This document shows positions 16,515-25,800 of a stretch of DNA of 61,649 nt, in pieces. The position numbers were made by a program, and so were the translations under genes. Within the stretch, counting starts at the first letter, position 1. Every line of letters begins with the position of its first letter. The notes below the pieces were generated by a model that was given only the letters and a program-made list of their open reading frames with translations, was not told the DNA's origin and searched no databases. Origin of the DNA: a virus. The stretch lies in IMG/VR virus record IMGVR_UViG_3300033145_000568, positions 1 to 61,649 of that record. One strand, written 5' to 3'.

Positions 16515-16837
16515 TATGAGACCTCCACGCCATAGACGGTGTAAGTCAATGAGGTAGCTGCTGATCCCTCAGCTTGTAATGTGTCCCCGGTCTCCATCGT
16601 AAAGGGGCCATCCATCTCCAACCAACCACCAGCCTCAATCGTAATCGAAGGAAGAATCGCGTTCGTGTCTGCGTGCCCATCGTGCCACACCTCAACGGTT
16701 CTATTTGAGATTGATGTGTTCACGATCACTATCAGCTTTACGATAGCTTCGGTGCTCGCCGGTACCGTGTACATCGCATCTTGAGTACCAGATCCAGTCA
16801 GCACCCCTTGGCCTAGTTTCTTGTATGCGTTTGCCAT
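16514..16837 (-). CDS. Small beta-rich tail-tip protein (107 aa)
   Basis: Begins MANAYKKLGQGVLTGSG and consists of beta strands (EAIVKLIVIVNTS, RTVEVWHDG, ITIEAGGWLEMDGP, TYTVYGVEV). Small proteins of this kind accompany tail fibres in many phages and may cap or decorate the tail tip. One-base overlap with the variable-protein gene suggests coupled synthesis. Confidence 0.7.
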   Translation of the reverse strand: MANAYKKLGQGVLTGSGTQDAMYTVPASTEAIVKLIVIVNTSISNRTVEVWHDGHADTNAILPSITIEAGGWLEMDGPFTMETGDTLQAEGSAATSLTYTVYGVEVS

Positions 16838-16838
16838 A

Positions 16839-18182
16839 TTATCCTCCTAAAAAGAATGCGAATGCTTCGGCAGATGCGCTATCTCCGCCGATCCCAGCCG
16901 CCCATGAAAGAACGCTGCTCCCATCCGACACAAGATATTGCGTTCCTGTTGAATCCGCTATAGGCAGGGTCCATATTACATTGCCGGCGAGCGCGTCCGA
17001 CGCCTTGAAACCAACATAATTGGTGCCCCCGCCCGCAAGCTCAAGGAATCGGATTTCGCCCGTTTGCCCTGCGCCTGTATTGAATGGACTGATTTGAATA
17101 GCGTTTTGTGTGTTCAATCCTGTCAATCCAGTGATATCAGTGTTGATACCATTTGCCGCAGCCCCGAGTGTAGCCAGAGCTGTTGCCGCACTCACGTCAT
17201 CAAGAAGAGTTTGAGCAAAGGCAGTGCAATCAATCATTCCCACAGTCCCTGCACCCGTGCCAATGATCATCTTATCATCGGCAAATGTGAGCCCAGCAAG
17301 TGCAGCAAGCTCGTCATCATAGGCTTGAACATTCGTGCCGATAACAAGACCAAGTGTAACTCTTTGCGCAGTTGCATTTGTATCATCAAGCAAGTCTCGT
17401 CCTGCGGCTGTGCAAGCAATTTCCTCTACCGTTCCAGCTCCAGCAGTTGATCTCCCCAGCAATTTGTCTGTCGCACTCACATCCTGCATTTTGTCGTAGG
17501 TGACAACATCACTATCAATCGTCCAGGTTGCGCCTGAAACGGAGACAGTAATATCGCCCTTATCGCCGTCGCTTATCCCTGAGCCTAGTTGGATATCCAT
17601 CCCAGCATCATCAGTAAACCATAATGTGTTTGGTGTGCCAGCCTTTACCCATATCTGTCCTTTATCAGCTACATCTGCTTCAGCCGCTGCTTGTTCTGTC
17701 AGGAAAATAACCCCAAGATTCGTAAGATCCTGTCCATTCAAATCGAATGCTGCAGTTGCCTGTCCTGAGAGAATTGTCATGACTTCAGTAGGGGTCTTCG
17801 TTTCTGGGGTATTATCTGCCGTCGCATATAAGAATGTTGTTGCATCGAAATCAGCTTCCATGACTTGCCCTGTGTCTACTGCCCCGATCATGGAATGATT
17901 TTCATACATCTCATTCATGACCGTGAAGTCAAGACCGCTCTTAGAAAAGACGATATCGAGTTCATAATCGCAGCTTGCCAAGGTTTCTACATCAACGAAG
18001 AAGGCCCATACACCCTGTGCGTTTGTGTCAAATGGATTTGTCTTTGCCTCCGTTCCTGCTTTGTTGGCTTTTAATGTAACCTTTGTAGTTGTTCCTGCTT
18101 TGTAGACGGTAACGGCAACGCCACCAACCTGGCCTTCAGAATCAGTTACAATTCTACCTGTTCGCCTTCTCCAATCAGCCAT
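16839..18182 (-). CDS. Tail fibre shaft protein (447 aa)
   Basis: N-terminal beta domain (VTVYKAGTTTKVTLKANKAG) as found at fibre roots, then a long repetitive part with GDKGDITVSVSGATWTID, LLGRSTAGAGTVEEIACTAA and DDELAALAGLTFADDKM, sequences common in trimeric phage fibres. Ends in a hydrophobic AEAFAFFLGG. Fibre role is secure; attachment point unknown. Confidence 0.8.
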   Translation of the reverse strand: MADWRRRTGRIVTDSEGQVGGVAVTVYKAGTTTKVTLKANKAGTEAKTNPFDTNAQGVWAFFVDVETLASCDYELDIVFSKSGLDFTVMNEMYENHSMIGAVDTGQVMEADFDATTFLYATADNTPETKTPTEVMTILSGQATAAFDLNGQDLTNLGVIFLTEQAAAEADVADKGQIWVKAGTPNTLWFTDDAGMDIQLGSGISDGDKGDITVSVSGATWTIDSDVVTYDKMQDVSATDKLLGRSTAGAGTVEEIACTAAGRDLLDDTNATAQRVTLGLVIGTNVQAYDDELAALAGLTFADDKMIIGTGAGTVGMIDCTAFAQTLLDDVSAATALATLGAAANGINTDITGLTGLNTQNAIQISPFNTGAGQTGEIRFLELAGGGTNYVGFKASDALAGNVIWTLPIADSTGTQYLVSDGSSVLSWAAGIGGDSASAEAFAFFLGG

Positions 18183-18191
18183 TTCTGCCTC

Positions 18192-20201
18192 CTATGTACC
18201 GGTGACGATTGGCACGGCTGCCACTTCGATCATATACTCATTACCTTCCGGGAGCCCTGGCAGCTGAATGAATTGCTGATTGCCAATGGTTACCTCATGC
18301 CATTCTCCCGCTGCCCAGTATATCTCATATCCTTCGCTAATTCCTGGCGCAATTGTCAATGCCTTCAAGAATGTGAGTTGATTCGCTGTGTTGGTGAGGA
18401 TCCTTTTTAGGTTGTCTGTTCCAAGTCGTGAGACAATTGTACAGACACCATCATTCCAATACTCGCCGTCTACGGTCGGTCCTGATTTTCCTGTCAAGTA
18501 GCAATAGCCACCATTGCGGAATTCATCTGGTGTCCAAGCCTTGTAACAATCCGTGAGTGTTGTTGTGGAGCCTGTTGTTACTGTTCCTGAATCCCGCGGA
18601 CTGAGTAATCTGTAGCGTAGCACATGCGTGCGTGTTCGCCCATCCTTTGCCCCGAACCACGACACATCAATAATCGGTGCTGGGGATCCCGCTACGTCTT
18701 TTCCCCATACGCTCTTCGCAATTATGTTCGTTGGCACTTTGGGTAACGGACCATGTAGAAGTTCAAGATATCGATCTTGTTTCCACTGATTGTCTGTCCG
18801 GGCTCGATCGAACCAATATCCGTAATTCCCTATTCTTCGTGCGAGGGTTCCTGCAATAACCGTATTACCAATTTCATCACCCTCTCCAAGCTTGAGCGTA
18901 ATTGATGTGATCCCGATATCCATGGTCTTCGACGGACTTACAATGCGGACAATATCACCACCCTCAATATCAAGAGCCAACCAAGGAATAACTGCTGAGA
19001 CTGCTATAGGAGGAACACCGACATCTGCTGCAGCAGCATTTGCTTCTCGCTGTGCTTCTGAGGGAGTGTCAATCCATGACAGATCATTCTCAACAATACG
19101 CATCCGCTTATGAAGACGCACTTCACCGGCCCCCGGAATCCCATAAAGTGCCAATGATTCAAGCTTCTCTGCATCCACATAGTGCGGGGATCCATCTTCA
19201 TCACTATAGAAGACTACTCGAACAAACGTGCGCACATTTGCTTCAGAGCGATTCGATCGTACGACACTGATGTTGCCTTCCAGGTCAATATCAGGGGTTG
19301 TGTTGTCTCGATCAGGATCAACAACAGTTGGCACAAAATCCCCTTGCGTCGTGTTGTACTTTTCCATCAGCATGAAGCCAATTGCGCTGATTGGTCTTTG
19401 GATGGCATCACCAATTGAAATGTCTCCAATTTCGTAACGCGAACAGAAGAATGTCAGAGTATCTTGCCCGGTTGGGGAGGGAGCAATCACAATATCCGCG
19501 CTGTGGCCATAGTCAAGAAGGATTTGGTTAAGCACATTGTTCGTTCCTGAAAACACGGTCCAGTACGTGGCATTGGGTGGCTCGTTATTTGTGCTGTTGA
19601 GAATGCATTGATAGGCTATCCCATCCAATGTCACTATATCGCCCACCACAAAGGCCGTAGTAGAATTCCAGATTCCCGACACATAACAGTCTGTATAGAC
19701 ACGACCCTCATCAATTTTGTCGATGTAGTGAGCGAAGTATTTTTGCATCACGCCAACAGCACGCACAACAATATAATCATTGCCCTCAATCCCCTCTTCA
19801 GGCTCAATTGAATCCGGCCCCAGCCGTCCACTGAAGACCATTGCATTTGCCCCTGCAACTGGATTGTCTCCAACACCATCATATTTGCCAATCCAAATCT
19901 GTATCTTGTGGTAACAGCCGAGCAAAGGAACTCCGGCAGGATTGAAGATGGATGTGTCTTCAGGATCAAGGCTTTCACTTGCCGATCTGTATTCCGGTGT
20001 ATTGAGAATAGTAATTGTTGCTGTCCATTTCCCTCCACTTTGAGCGTATGTCCATTGTAATGACTTTACACGAGACTTCCCTGGGAAGGCGGACCCGGTA
20101 GGATTCACAAGATCAATCCAATCTGTACCGTCGTGGATCTTTATCTGGCGGCCACTCACTTTCGATAAGATATGAGCATTTTCTATATCATTGCGGGCCA
20201 T
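18192..20201 (-). CDS. Tail-tip/baseplate protein with inserted binding module (669 aa)
   Basis: Directly follows the tape measure, the usual place of distal-tail and tail-associated proteins. Residues about 175-215 hold a chitin-binding-type module (FVVGDIVTLDGIAYQCILNS ending NATYWTVFSG). The flanks look like tail-hub beta domains; the C-terminal part (PTNIIAKSVWG, VLRYRLLSP) is Fn3-like. The inserted module is nearly duplicated at DNA level in the gene at 25801-26880. Confidence 0.75.
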   Translation of the reverse strand: MARNDIENAHILSKVSGRQIKIHDGTDWIDLVNPTGSAFPGKSRVKSLQWTYAQSGGKWTATITILNTPEYRSASESLDPEDTSIFNPAGVPLLGCYHKIQIWIGKYDGVGDNPVAGANAMVFSGRLGPDSIEPEEGIEGNDYIVVRAVGVMQKYFAHYIDKIDEGRVYTDCYVSGIWNSTTAFVVGDIVTLDGIAYQCILNSTNNEPPNATYWTVFSGTNNVLNQILLDYGHSADIVIAPSPTGQDTLTFFCSRYEIGDISIGDAIQRPISAIGFMLMEKYNTTQGDFVPTVVDPDRDNTTPDIDLEGNISVVRSNRSEANVRTFVRVVFYSDEDGSPHYVDAEKLESLALYGIPGAGEVRLHKRMRIVENDLSWIDTPSEAQREANAAAADVGVPPIAVSAVIPWLALDIEGGDIVRIVSPSKTMDIGITSITLKLGEGDEIGNTVIAGTLARRIGNYGYWFDRARTDNQWKQDRYLELLHGPLPKVPTNIIAKSVWGKDVAGSPAPIIDVSWFGAKDGRTRTHVLRYRLLSPRDSGTVTTGSTTTLTDCYKAWTPDEFRNGGYCYLTGKSGPTVDGEYWNDGVCTIVSRLGTDNLKRILTNTANQLTFLKALTIAPGISEGYEIYWAAGEWHEVTIGNQQFIQLPGLPEGNEYMIEVAAVPIVTGT

Positions 20202-20204
20202 TGT

Positions 20205-23200
20205 CTACATCCTTATTGGCGCGAATCCCACGCCAGCGTCATTTACATTCTTGCTTGTGAGTTCCTTGAGCATGATGGTCGTCAGTCGCTGTTGTGACAG
20301 ATTGATATTGATCGTTGCTCCATGGCCACCCGCTCCCGCCGCTGCATATTGTGCTGATGGACTGAAAGGATTGATCCCCCCCAATCCTGCTGCCGAGACC
20401 ATTGGTTGTGTCGAAAGCAATCCTGCTAGTCTATCAAGGGGCAGCACTACTTCAGGCCCTTGTTCCCCGATAAGAGAAAGCGTTGGGTCCATTGCAATTC
20501 CGCCTTTTCCCATAGCCTCAAAGTACGGAAGCTCATCAATATGCACTCCTAGCCATCCAAGAGCCCAATTTATTGCTGCGATGAATGCATTCCCGGCACC
20601 GATAAACAAATTCATGATACCGCCGAGCACATTAACAAAGAATGTGAATACACCGCCGACTGTTTCAAGAATTGATCTAAAACTATTAACAGCCGCATTA
20701 ATGAATTCTAAGCCCGTATTTATCGCACCAATCAGCCATTCCCAGTTTGACGTTTCTCCTTCAAGATCTTCTCCCAGCAGCCACGCCTTAATGTTGCCCA
20801 GAACAGTACCAAGATTCGTGACAATATCATTGAGAACGCCTTGTAGCCTCTCAAGAAGATTGTCCTTGATATCATCCCAGTTTTCGTTTACCCATGCACC
20901 GAACTCCTCGAACATGTCCAATACTGTGTCCACGAATGGCTGTATAGCCCCCCACACGTCTGTAGATAGCCACTCCCACCCTTCGGTAGAGAAGAAACCA
21001 ATGATGGCATCTAACCACCCATAGATTCGATCCAGCCACTCTCCTACCTGCGGAGCCATGTCCTCTTTCCAGAAAGGATCGACCATATCTGTCCAAAAGG
21101 TTCCGAATCCTTCCGCAAAGGCTTTTAGATCATCGACGAACACATCCTCAATCCATTTAGAAAGCTGATCCAGCGTCCATCCGAAAGTGTCAAGGACGGG
21201 CAAAATTCCCTCTATTATGGACGGGAAGATGGCTTCGTATGCTGCTTGTACAGTATCTCGAAAATTAGCAATTGGCTGAATGGCAAGAATGATTTCATCA
21301 CGGAATGGTTCCATTGCCTCTTGCCACCACGTTAGCACCTCGGATGGTTCTTCTTCTTCGGGGGTTGCCGTGCTCCAATCGAATTGGACTGCTTCTCCGG
21401 GTGTAGCTGCTCCAAATCGAGTTCGGTTTATCGGCCATCCAATAGGTACATTGAGGTTCGATAGAAGTTTCTGCCGTGCTTCCACCTCTTTTTTGATAGT
21501 TTCTTCCTGAATGATGAATAAATCAGTAATTGAAGTCAATATGTCTGCCAATGGCCATAGGAAGCCAAGAATCGTACTCATGATGTCAACTTGCAGTTGC
21601 GCAAGTCCTTCTTGGATTGAGGCAACGGACTCTGCTGACTGAACGAGATCCCAGAACGCACCAGCAAGGGCTTGTGATGCCTCTATGAGTTCGTCTTCGG
21701 TAGCCTTTTGTGCTGCTGCAGCAGCGGCTTCATCTTCTGCCCATTTGTCCATAATCCACGAAATGGCCCCAATAGCTAATCCAACCCCTGATCCAATCAA
21801 CGGAGACAGGGCTTCAGGCCCAGCAGCTGCGCCACCGAATCCTGCACGAATATAAGGACTTATTGCTCCAATAACAGCCGCAAGTTCTGACCCAAGATCG
21901 CCTGCGAACGCTCCAACTACCTGTGTTAAGGCATCAGTCGTAATTCCTGTAACATCAACCTTTGCTGCGGCAAGACCAAAATCTTCAAGATCCGCAATGA
22001 GTTTCAATAGTTGATCATCGGCCTTAATTCCTATTGAGGCCAACGCTTGTTGAAGACCAATGGCTGTTTGATAGAGGGATTGCAAGCCTTGCAGCGATTC
22101 TGCTTGAGCAATGGAGCCAGTTGTAGTCTCAGTGAAGGCTAAATGCAATTCATTAAATTGACGAATCAGGGCAGGAAGACTGCTTTCTCCAAGCAAAGCA
22201 TTGATCCTATCAACGAGAGCCTGAACCATCTTGGTTCCTGCCCAGCCCTTGTTAGTGAATACTTCAAGCACATCCTTTGAATCGCCCAAATAGTCCTGGA
22301 GTTTAGCAACGGCCTCCATTGTGCCTTCGACATTGGCAGGATCGAGTTTTGCAGCCTCAACAGCCACCTTACCGAACATCTCAGAGACCCAATCCCATGT
22401 ACCAGGCTGTGTGAGTGGCGGGGCTTCTTTGGTTTCTCCCTTTACTTCCTCGCGGAATAACCGGATTTGGGCAAGTGTATAGCCAAATGCTTCAGCAACA
22501 GTCTTTGCCACTTCATCTGATTCGTCTGCTAATTCTTTTTGAAGTATGCGGAGTTCGGTTGTCGATCGTGCCAGATCAAACGTGCGTTGTTCTAAATCAA
22601 TTATAGATACACCAAATTGCTCTAACCCGGCTTTAGCCGCTGCGCCAATTTCTGGGATGCCTTCTTTCATTGCTGTAAGCATCTGGTTAGTAAGCCCAGC
22701 CATGATTTCGGTCACTCGTGCTTGAACCATAAACACTAGCGGTTGCTTTACTATCCCTCCCCAAGCGGTTGTCCCTTCACCCATGGAGGGAACGGGAATC
22801 ATAGAAGGGGGAAGTGGAAGCCCTGTCGGGATTTCTTCTTCAATAGGACGAAGTTTTTTTACTTCATCTAAATACTTTTTCAGTGCATCGACATTATCCT
22901 CAGTTGCATCTTGCATGTCTTTTAACTTCGATACAAGAAATCCAATGCCTGTTCCCAGCAGCATCAATGTTGCAGAGATTGCTGCAACGACAGGATGAGC
23001 GTTTATGGCAACAAGGGCTGCATTTATTGCCCAAATACCGGCTGCCAATGCGCCTGCGGCAACAGCGCCGCCAGCCATGTACCCTGCTATATCAGCAAAT
23101 GCTTCTCCGGCAGGCCCCAACAGATCCACTATTATCTCAAATCCTTCCGATAGACCTGTCCATGATTTCAGGAATGATTCAATTGCAGGCATCAAAACCT

Positions 23201-24524
23201 CACCCACGCTGATTGCCACATCGTTGATCTGTGATTTCAACGTCTCTATTCGGTATTCCCACGACTGAGCTACTTTCTGGAAAGCAACATCCATCGTGCC
23301 TGCTGCGGCTCCTGTCCTCTCTAGGTCTAATGCAAAACCTGCGGCGGCAGTAGTTACCAACGGCAAGACAGCTGTAATCGCACGAACGTTTGTGAATAAG
23401 TTTTCGAGAGGAATCCCTCCTTTTTCAGCACCCTCCGAAACCAGTTTTAGAGCTCCAGCAAAGCCGTTCGCTTGGATCATCGATCGGCCAGTATCATAGC
23501 CTAAGTCTCTAATCAAATCTGCCAGATGTCCAGTGGGTCTGAACATTTGCATGATTGTCTGTCGCAATGATGTGACTGCCCAATCTGTTGCGATCCCCTG
23601 CCTGGTTAGGGTCGCAATTGCGGCCGTCATTTCTTCAAGCCGTGCGCCTGCTGGAGCAGCGACGCCTGCAAGGCGACCGAATTGAGCCGCTAATTCTGAA
23701 TAGGTTGTCTTGCCATATCTTACAGCAGTGAATAACAAATCATTAACGTGTTCTGATTCTGTTGCACTCATATTGTAGGCATTTAAGACGGTCGTCATCA
23801 TGTCTACTGCTGTTGTTATATCCGTTACGCCAGCTGCTGCCGCTCGCATACCAGATTCAAAGATCTCTGTTGCATCAGCCGCAAAGAAGGTCGCGCTGTA
23901 GATCTGATACATAGCTTTCGCGCCATGGGCGGCAAAAACGTTGTAATCGTAGGCTAGATTCCTGATCTCATCACCAAGAGCGTCAATGCCTTGTTGATTG
24001 AGATCTGTTAGAGTCCACAACTGATATAGCTCTTTGTTGTACTCTCGTTGTGCGTCTGTAGCCCCACTAGCCATGCTAAGGGTCTTTGTGATAGCTGCAA
24101 AAGCTGCCATGTAAGGCAAAACTGCCTTCATCATGGTCAGCATAGAGCCGATGGTCAATCCTGTCGCCATTGTTGCTGTACCAACGGCGGCTACGCCAAC
24201 AGACAGATCTACTGCACCAACGGCCATCAATTGTGTGGCCACAGCGCCTTGATGCATAGCAAGTGCAAGATTGTTCGATGAGAGAGTGGCCATCTGTTGG
24301 GCGCTCAATAGCCCCATAACTGCGCCCGTGACCATGTTGTAGCTAGTAACTAAGCCTGTATTTGCGGCAGCAATAGCAGCAGCAGCAGCCTGTCCCTCGC
24401 TGATCATCCGTGATGTATGGGATGCAAACGAAGTACCGACTCCTGCCATCTGAGATTCAAATTGAGCTCTTGGGACAACAATCTCTACGAATGCTCTACC
24501 GAGAGCACCTGCTTCACCTGCCAT
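20205..24524 (-). CDS. Tail tape measure protein, TP901 type
   Basis: 1439 residues, the largest gene; at about 1.5 Angstrom per residue this implies a tail near 200 nm. Residues 150-400 carry the TP901-type core (GMRAAAAGVTDITTAVDMMT, LNAYNMSATESEHVNDLL, AQFGRLAGVAAPAG). Hydrophobic segments occur near residues 105-150 and 475-525, as usual for proteins inserted in the host membrane at DNA entry. Coiled-coil and Trp-rich repeats fill the C-terminal half. Confidence 0.92.
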   Translation of the reverse strand: MAGEAGALGRAFVEIVVPRAQFESQMAGVGTSFASHTSRMISEGQAAAAAIAAANTGLVTSYNMVTGAVMGLLSAQQMATLSSNNLALAMHQGAVATQLMAVGAVDLSVGVAAVGTATMATGLTIGSMLTMMKAVLPYMAAFAAITKTLSMASGATDAQREYNKELYQLWTLTDLNQQGIDALGDEIRNLAYDYNVFAAHGAKAMYQIYSATFFAADATEIFESGMRAAAAGVTDITTAVDMMTTVLNAYNMSATESEHVNDLLFTAVRYGKTTYSELAAQFGRLAGVAAPAGARLEEMTAAIATLTRQGIATDWAVTSLRQTIMQMFRPTGHLADLIRDLGYDTGRSMIQANGFAGALKLVSEGAEKGGIPLENLFTNVRAITAVLPLVTTAAAGFALDLERTGAAAGTMDVAFQKVAQSWEYRIETLKSQINDVAISVGEVLMPAIESFLKSWTGLSEGFEIIVDLLGPAGEAFADIAGYMAGGAVAAGALAAGIWAINAALVAINAHPVVAAISATLMLLGTGIGFLVSKLKDMQDATEDNVDALKKYLDEVKKLRPIEEEIPTGLPLPPSMIPVPSMGEGTTAWGGIVKQPLVFMVQARVTEIMAGLTNQMLTAMKEGIPEIGAAAKAGLEQFGVSIIDLEQRTFDLARSTTELRILQKELADESDEVAKTVAEAFGYTLAQIRLFREEVKGETKEAPPLTQPGTWDWVSEMFGKVAVEAAKLDPANVEGTMEAVAKLQDYLGDSKDVLEVFTNKGWAGTKMVQALVDRINALLGESSLPALIRQFNELHLAFTETTTGSIAQAESLQGLQSLYQTAIGLQQALASIGIKADDQLLKLIADLEDFGLAAAKVDVTGITTDALTQVVGAFAGDLGSELAAVIGAISPYIRAGFGGAAAGPEALSPLIGSGVGLAIGAISWIMDKWAEDEAAAAAAQKATEDELIEASQALAGAFWDLVQSAESVASIQEGLAQLQVDIMSTILGFLWPLADILTSITDLFIIQEETIKKEVEARQKLLSNLNVPIGWPINRTRFGAATPGEAVQFDWSTATPEEEEPSEVLTWWQEAMEPFRDEIILAIQPIANFRDTVQAAYEAIFPSIIEGILPVLDTFGWTLDQLSKWIEDVFVDDLKAFAEGFGTFWTDMVDPFWKEDMAPQVGEWLDRIYGWLDAIIGFFSTEGWEWLSTDVWGAIQPFVDTVLDMFEEFGAWVNENWDDIKDNLLERLQGVLNDIVTNLGTVLGNIKAWLLGEDLEGETSNWEWLIGAINTGLEFINAAVNSFRSILETVGGVFTFFVNVLGGIMNLFIGAGNAFIAAINWALGWLGVHIDELPYFEAMGKGGIAMDPTLSLIGEQGPEVVLPLDRLAGLLSTQPMVSAAGLGGINPFSPSAQYAAAGAGGHGATININLSQQRLTTIMLKELTSKNVNDAGVGFAPIRM

Positions 24525-24535
24525 GCGGCCTCCTA

Positions 24536-24865
24536 CTATGATTGCGGGCCTATTAGTCCATGAAACTCACTTTCTGTTCGTGCATCTTCAAACCGCGCTT
24601 CACTTGGGAGCAGGAGTTCCGGTGTGGCTTCCCTTATCTCAAGGGCTCTGGCTTTGATCTCTGTCGCGTCTTTACCCCCTGCTTCCGGGGGGAAGAAGTT
24701 CCACAGCCAGCGTCCAAACCGTTGCGCCTGGGTCACAAAATAGCTGAACTGGATGTCATCCCATGCTAGAACCTCATCCTCTGTCTTGCGGTAGAGGATC
24801 ATGCATGTAGCAATTGCCAGTTCGTAATCTATTCTGAGTCCTGCTCCCCGCTTGAGTTTTCCGCA
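24536..24865 (-). CDS. Tail assembly chaperone, -1 frameshift extension
   Basis: In the -1 frame relative to 24829-25521 the reading is open from 24865 to 24536. The first ATG (24802) has no ribosome site, whereas the codons before it read DYELAIATCMILYRKTEDE, which looks like continuous protein. This is the arrangement of lambda G/GT and most long-tailed phages: a minor share of ribosomes shift to make a fusion that contacts the tape measure. The extension adds about 110 residues. Confidence 0.75.
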   Translation of the reverse strand, partial: CGKLKRGAGLRIDYELAIATCMILYRKTEDEVLAWDDIQFSYFVTQAQRFGRWLWNFFPPEAGGKDATEIKARALEIREATPELLLPSEARFEDARTESEFHGLIGPQS

Positions 24866-25521
24866 TCACCGACAGTCTCCTTGACAATATCGTCCATTGT
24901 CATTCCGGGGCCGAGGGGTGCCTCTCCAGCCTTTTTCTGTTCGGCAAGCCCCACCACCCACAGGAAAACGTTTTCGAGCTTTCCTCCTGGCTCAGAACTA
25001 AACAACTTATCGGCAAACTCCGAATCGATTAGGGCAGTAACTTCTTTTTCTTCAGACTTCCCGTCGTCATGCTCTACGGTTACTGTGTATGTGATATTCG
25101 GACCATATTGAACTTCTAATGACTTGGCCAATGCCCACAGCATCTGATCACGAGTGATCCCAGAGAAAATGCGGTCTGCGTATGGCTCGAAGCGCTCCCA
25201 AATCTCTGTCTGGAGCTTTTCTGCCCATTCTTTTGCTTCCGCCTCACTCTTGGTGGTTTTGGGTTGTCCTTCTGCGTCACGAAGTTCTGCCATTGCTTTC
25301 TGTGCTCTTTGGAGCACTGTAGCCATTGTCATTGCTGCTTTGTTGCGGGTTGCAGCCAATGAAAACATATGATTGGTCTCTCTTACCTTTGTCTCGAACG
25401 CTCCCTGATGAGCAATCGAGAGTCGCGGGAACACAAGCATCTGTCCCGCGACCTCGAATTCTCGTTTGTGTGTCGTTGCACTTGCCTGTTCAATCGCTGA
25501 CTGAAGATTTCCTAGTTCCAT
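24829..25521 (-). CDS. Tail assembly chaperone (G-like)
   Basis: 230 residues, start with CGGAGG upstream. Acidic and helical, with a C-terminal low-complexity tail (AENSSGEQDSE). Placement between the tail tube gene and the tape measure, and the -1 extension overlapping its end, identify it as the G-type chaperone that coats the tape measure during tail assembly. Confidence 0.8.
   Translation of the reverse strand: MELGNLQSAIEQASATTHKREFEVAGQMLVFPRLSIAHQGAFETKVRETNHMFSLAATRNKAAMTMATVLQRAQKAMAELRDAEGQPKTTKSEAEAKEWAEKLQTEIWERFEPYADRIFSGITRDQMLWALAKSLEVQYGPNITYTVTVEHDDGKSEEKEVTALIDSEFADKLFSSEPGGKLENVFLWVVGLAEQKKAGEAPLGPGMTMDDIVKETVGDAENSSGEQDSE
24856..24862 (-). promoter_or_regulatory. Candidate -1 slippery heptamer GGAAAAC
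   Basis: In the zero frame the codons are GCG GAA AAC; slipping back one base re-pairs them as GGA AAA. The shape (G GAA AAC) parallels the T7 gene 10 site G GTT TTC. It is the only run of four like bases in the short window where both frames are open (24831-24865). Confidence 0.6.
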
Positions 25522-25618
25522 TTCATTCCTCCGTTATTCACATACTTTATGTAGCCTTGATTTTCGCCCGAGAGAGTCAGATTTTTTGCATTCCCATCAA
25601 TCTATCCCTACTCCAGGG

Positions 25619-25675
25619 CGGCTCTATCCATTTGAGGCGATTTATGACCCCTCTCAGTCGATTTGCCCTGTGTGT
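25619..25675 (-). repeat. Dispersed hairpin element, copy A
   Basis: One of four copies of an element with core CTGAGAGGGGTCRTAAATC preceded by ACARGGCAAA. In this copy the right arm is degenerate (CGCCTCAA). It overlaps the stop of the 44-residue gene and shares a downstream GGRTAGAGCCG with copy C. See copies at 38593, 47750 and 59048. Confidence 0.75.
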
Positions 25676-25788
25676 CGGCGTTTCCGTGCTGCAATCGCTG
25701 TTTCAGCAACTTTTTTGTCTGCATTGTTGCTAACAGGAGCCTTTGACTTCACAGACTTCCTTTTCGTTACTTTCCTTTTCGTTACCAT
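25654..25788 (-). CDS. Small basic protein (44 aa)
   Basis: Perfect AGGAGG four bases before ATG 25788. Two tandem TKRK repeats, then an Ala/Lys helix (KKVAETAIAARKRRH). Very basic. It ends inside the dispersed hairpin element; in a shifted frame the element would continue as TERGHKSPQMDRAALE, so this gene may have been longer before a five-base deletion. Position between tail tube and chaperone genes. Function unknown. Confidence 0.6.
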   Translation of the reverse strand: MVTKRKVTKRKSVKSKAPVSNNADKKVAETAIAARKRRHTGQID

Positions 25789-25800
25789 ATTTCCTCCTAT

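Noticed and set aside
20191-21024. 277-codon plus-strand frame
   Set aside because: Opposite the tape measure gene; Ser/Pro-rich content is typical of antisense shadows.
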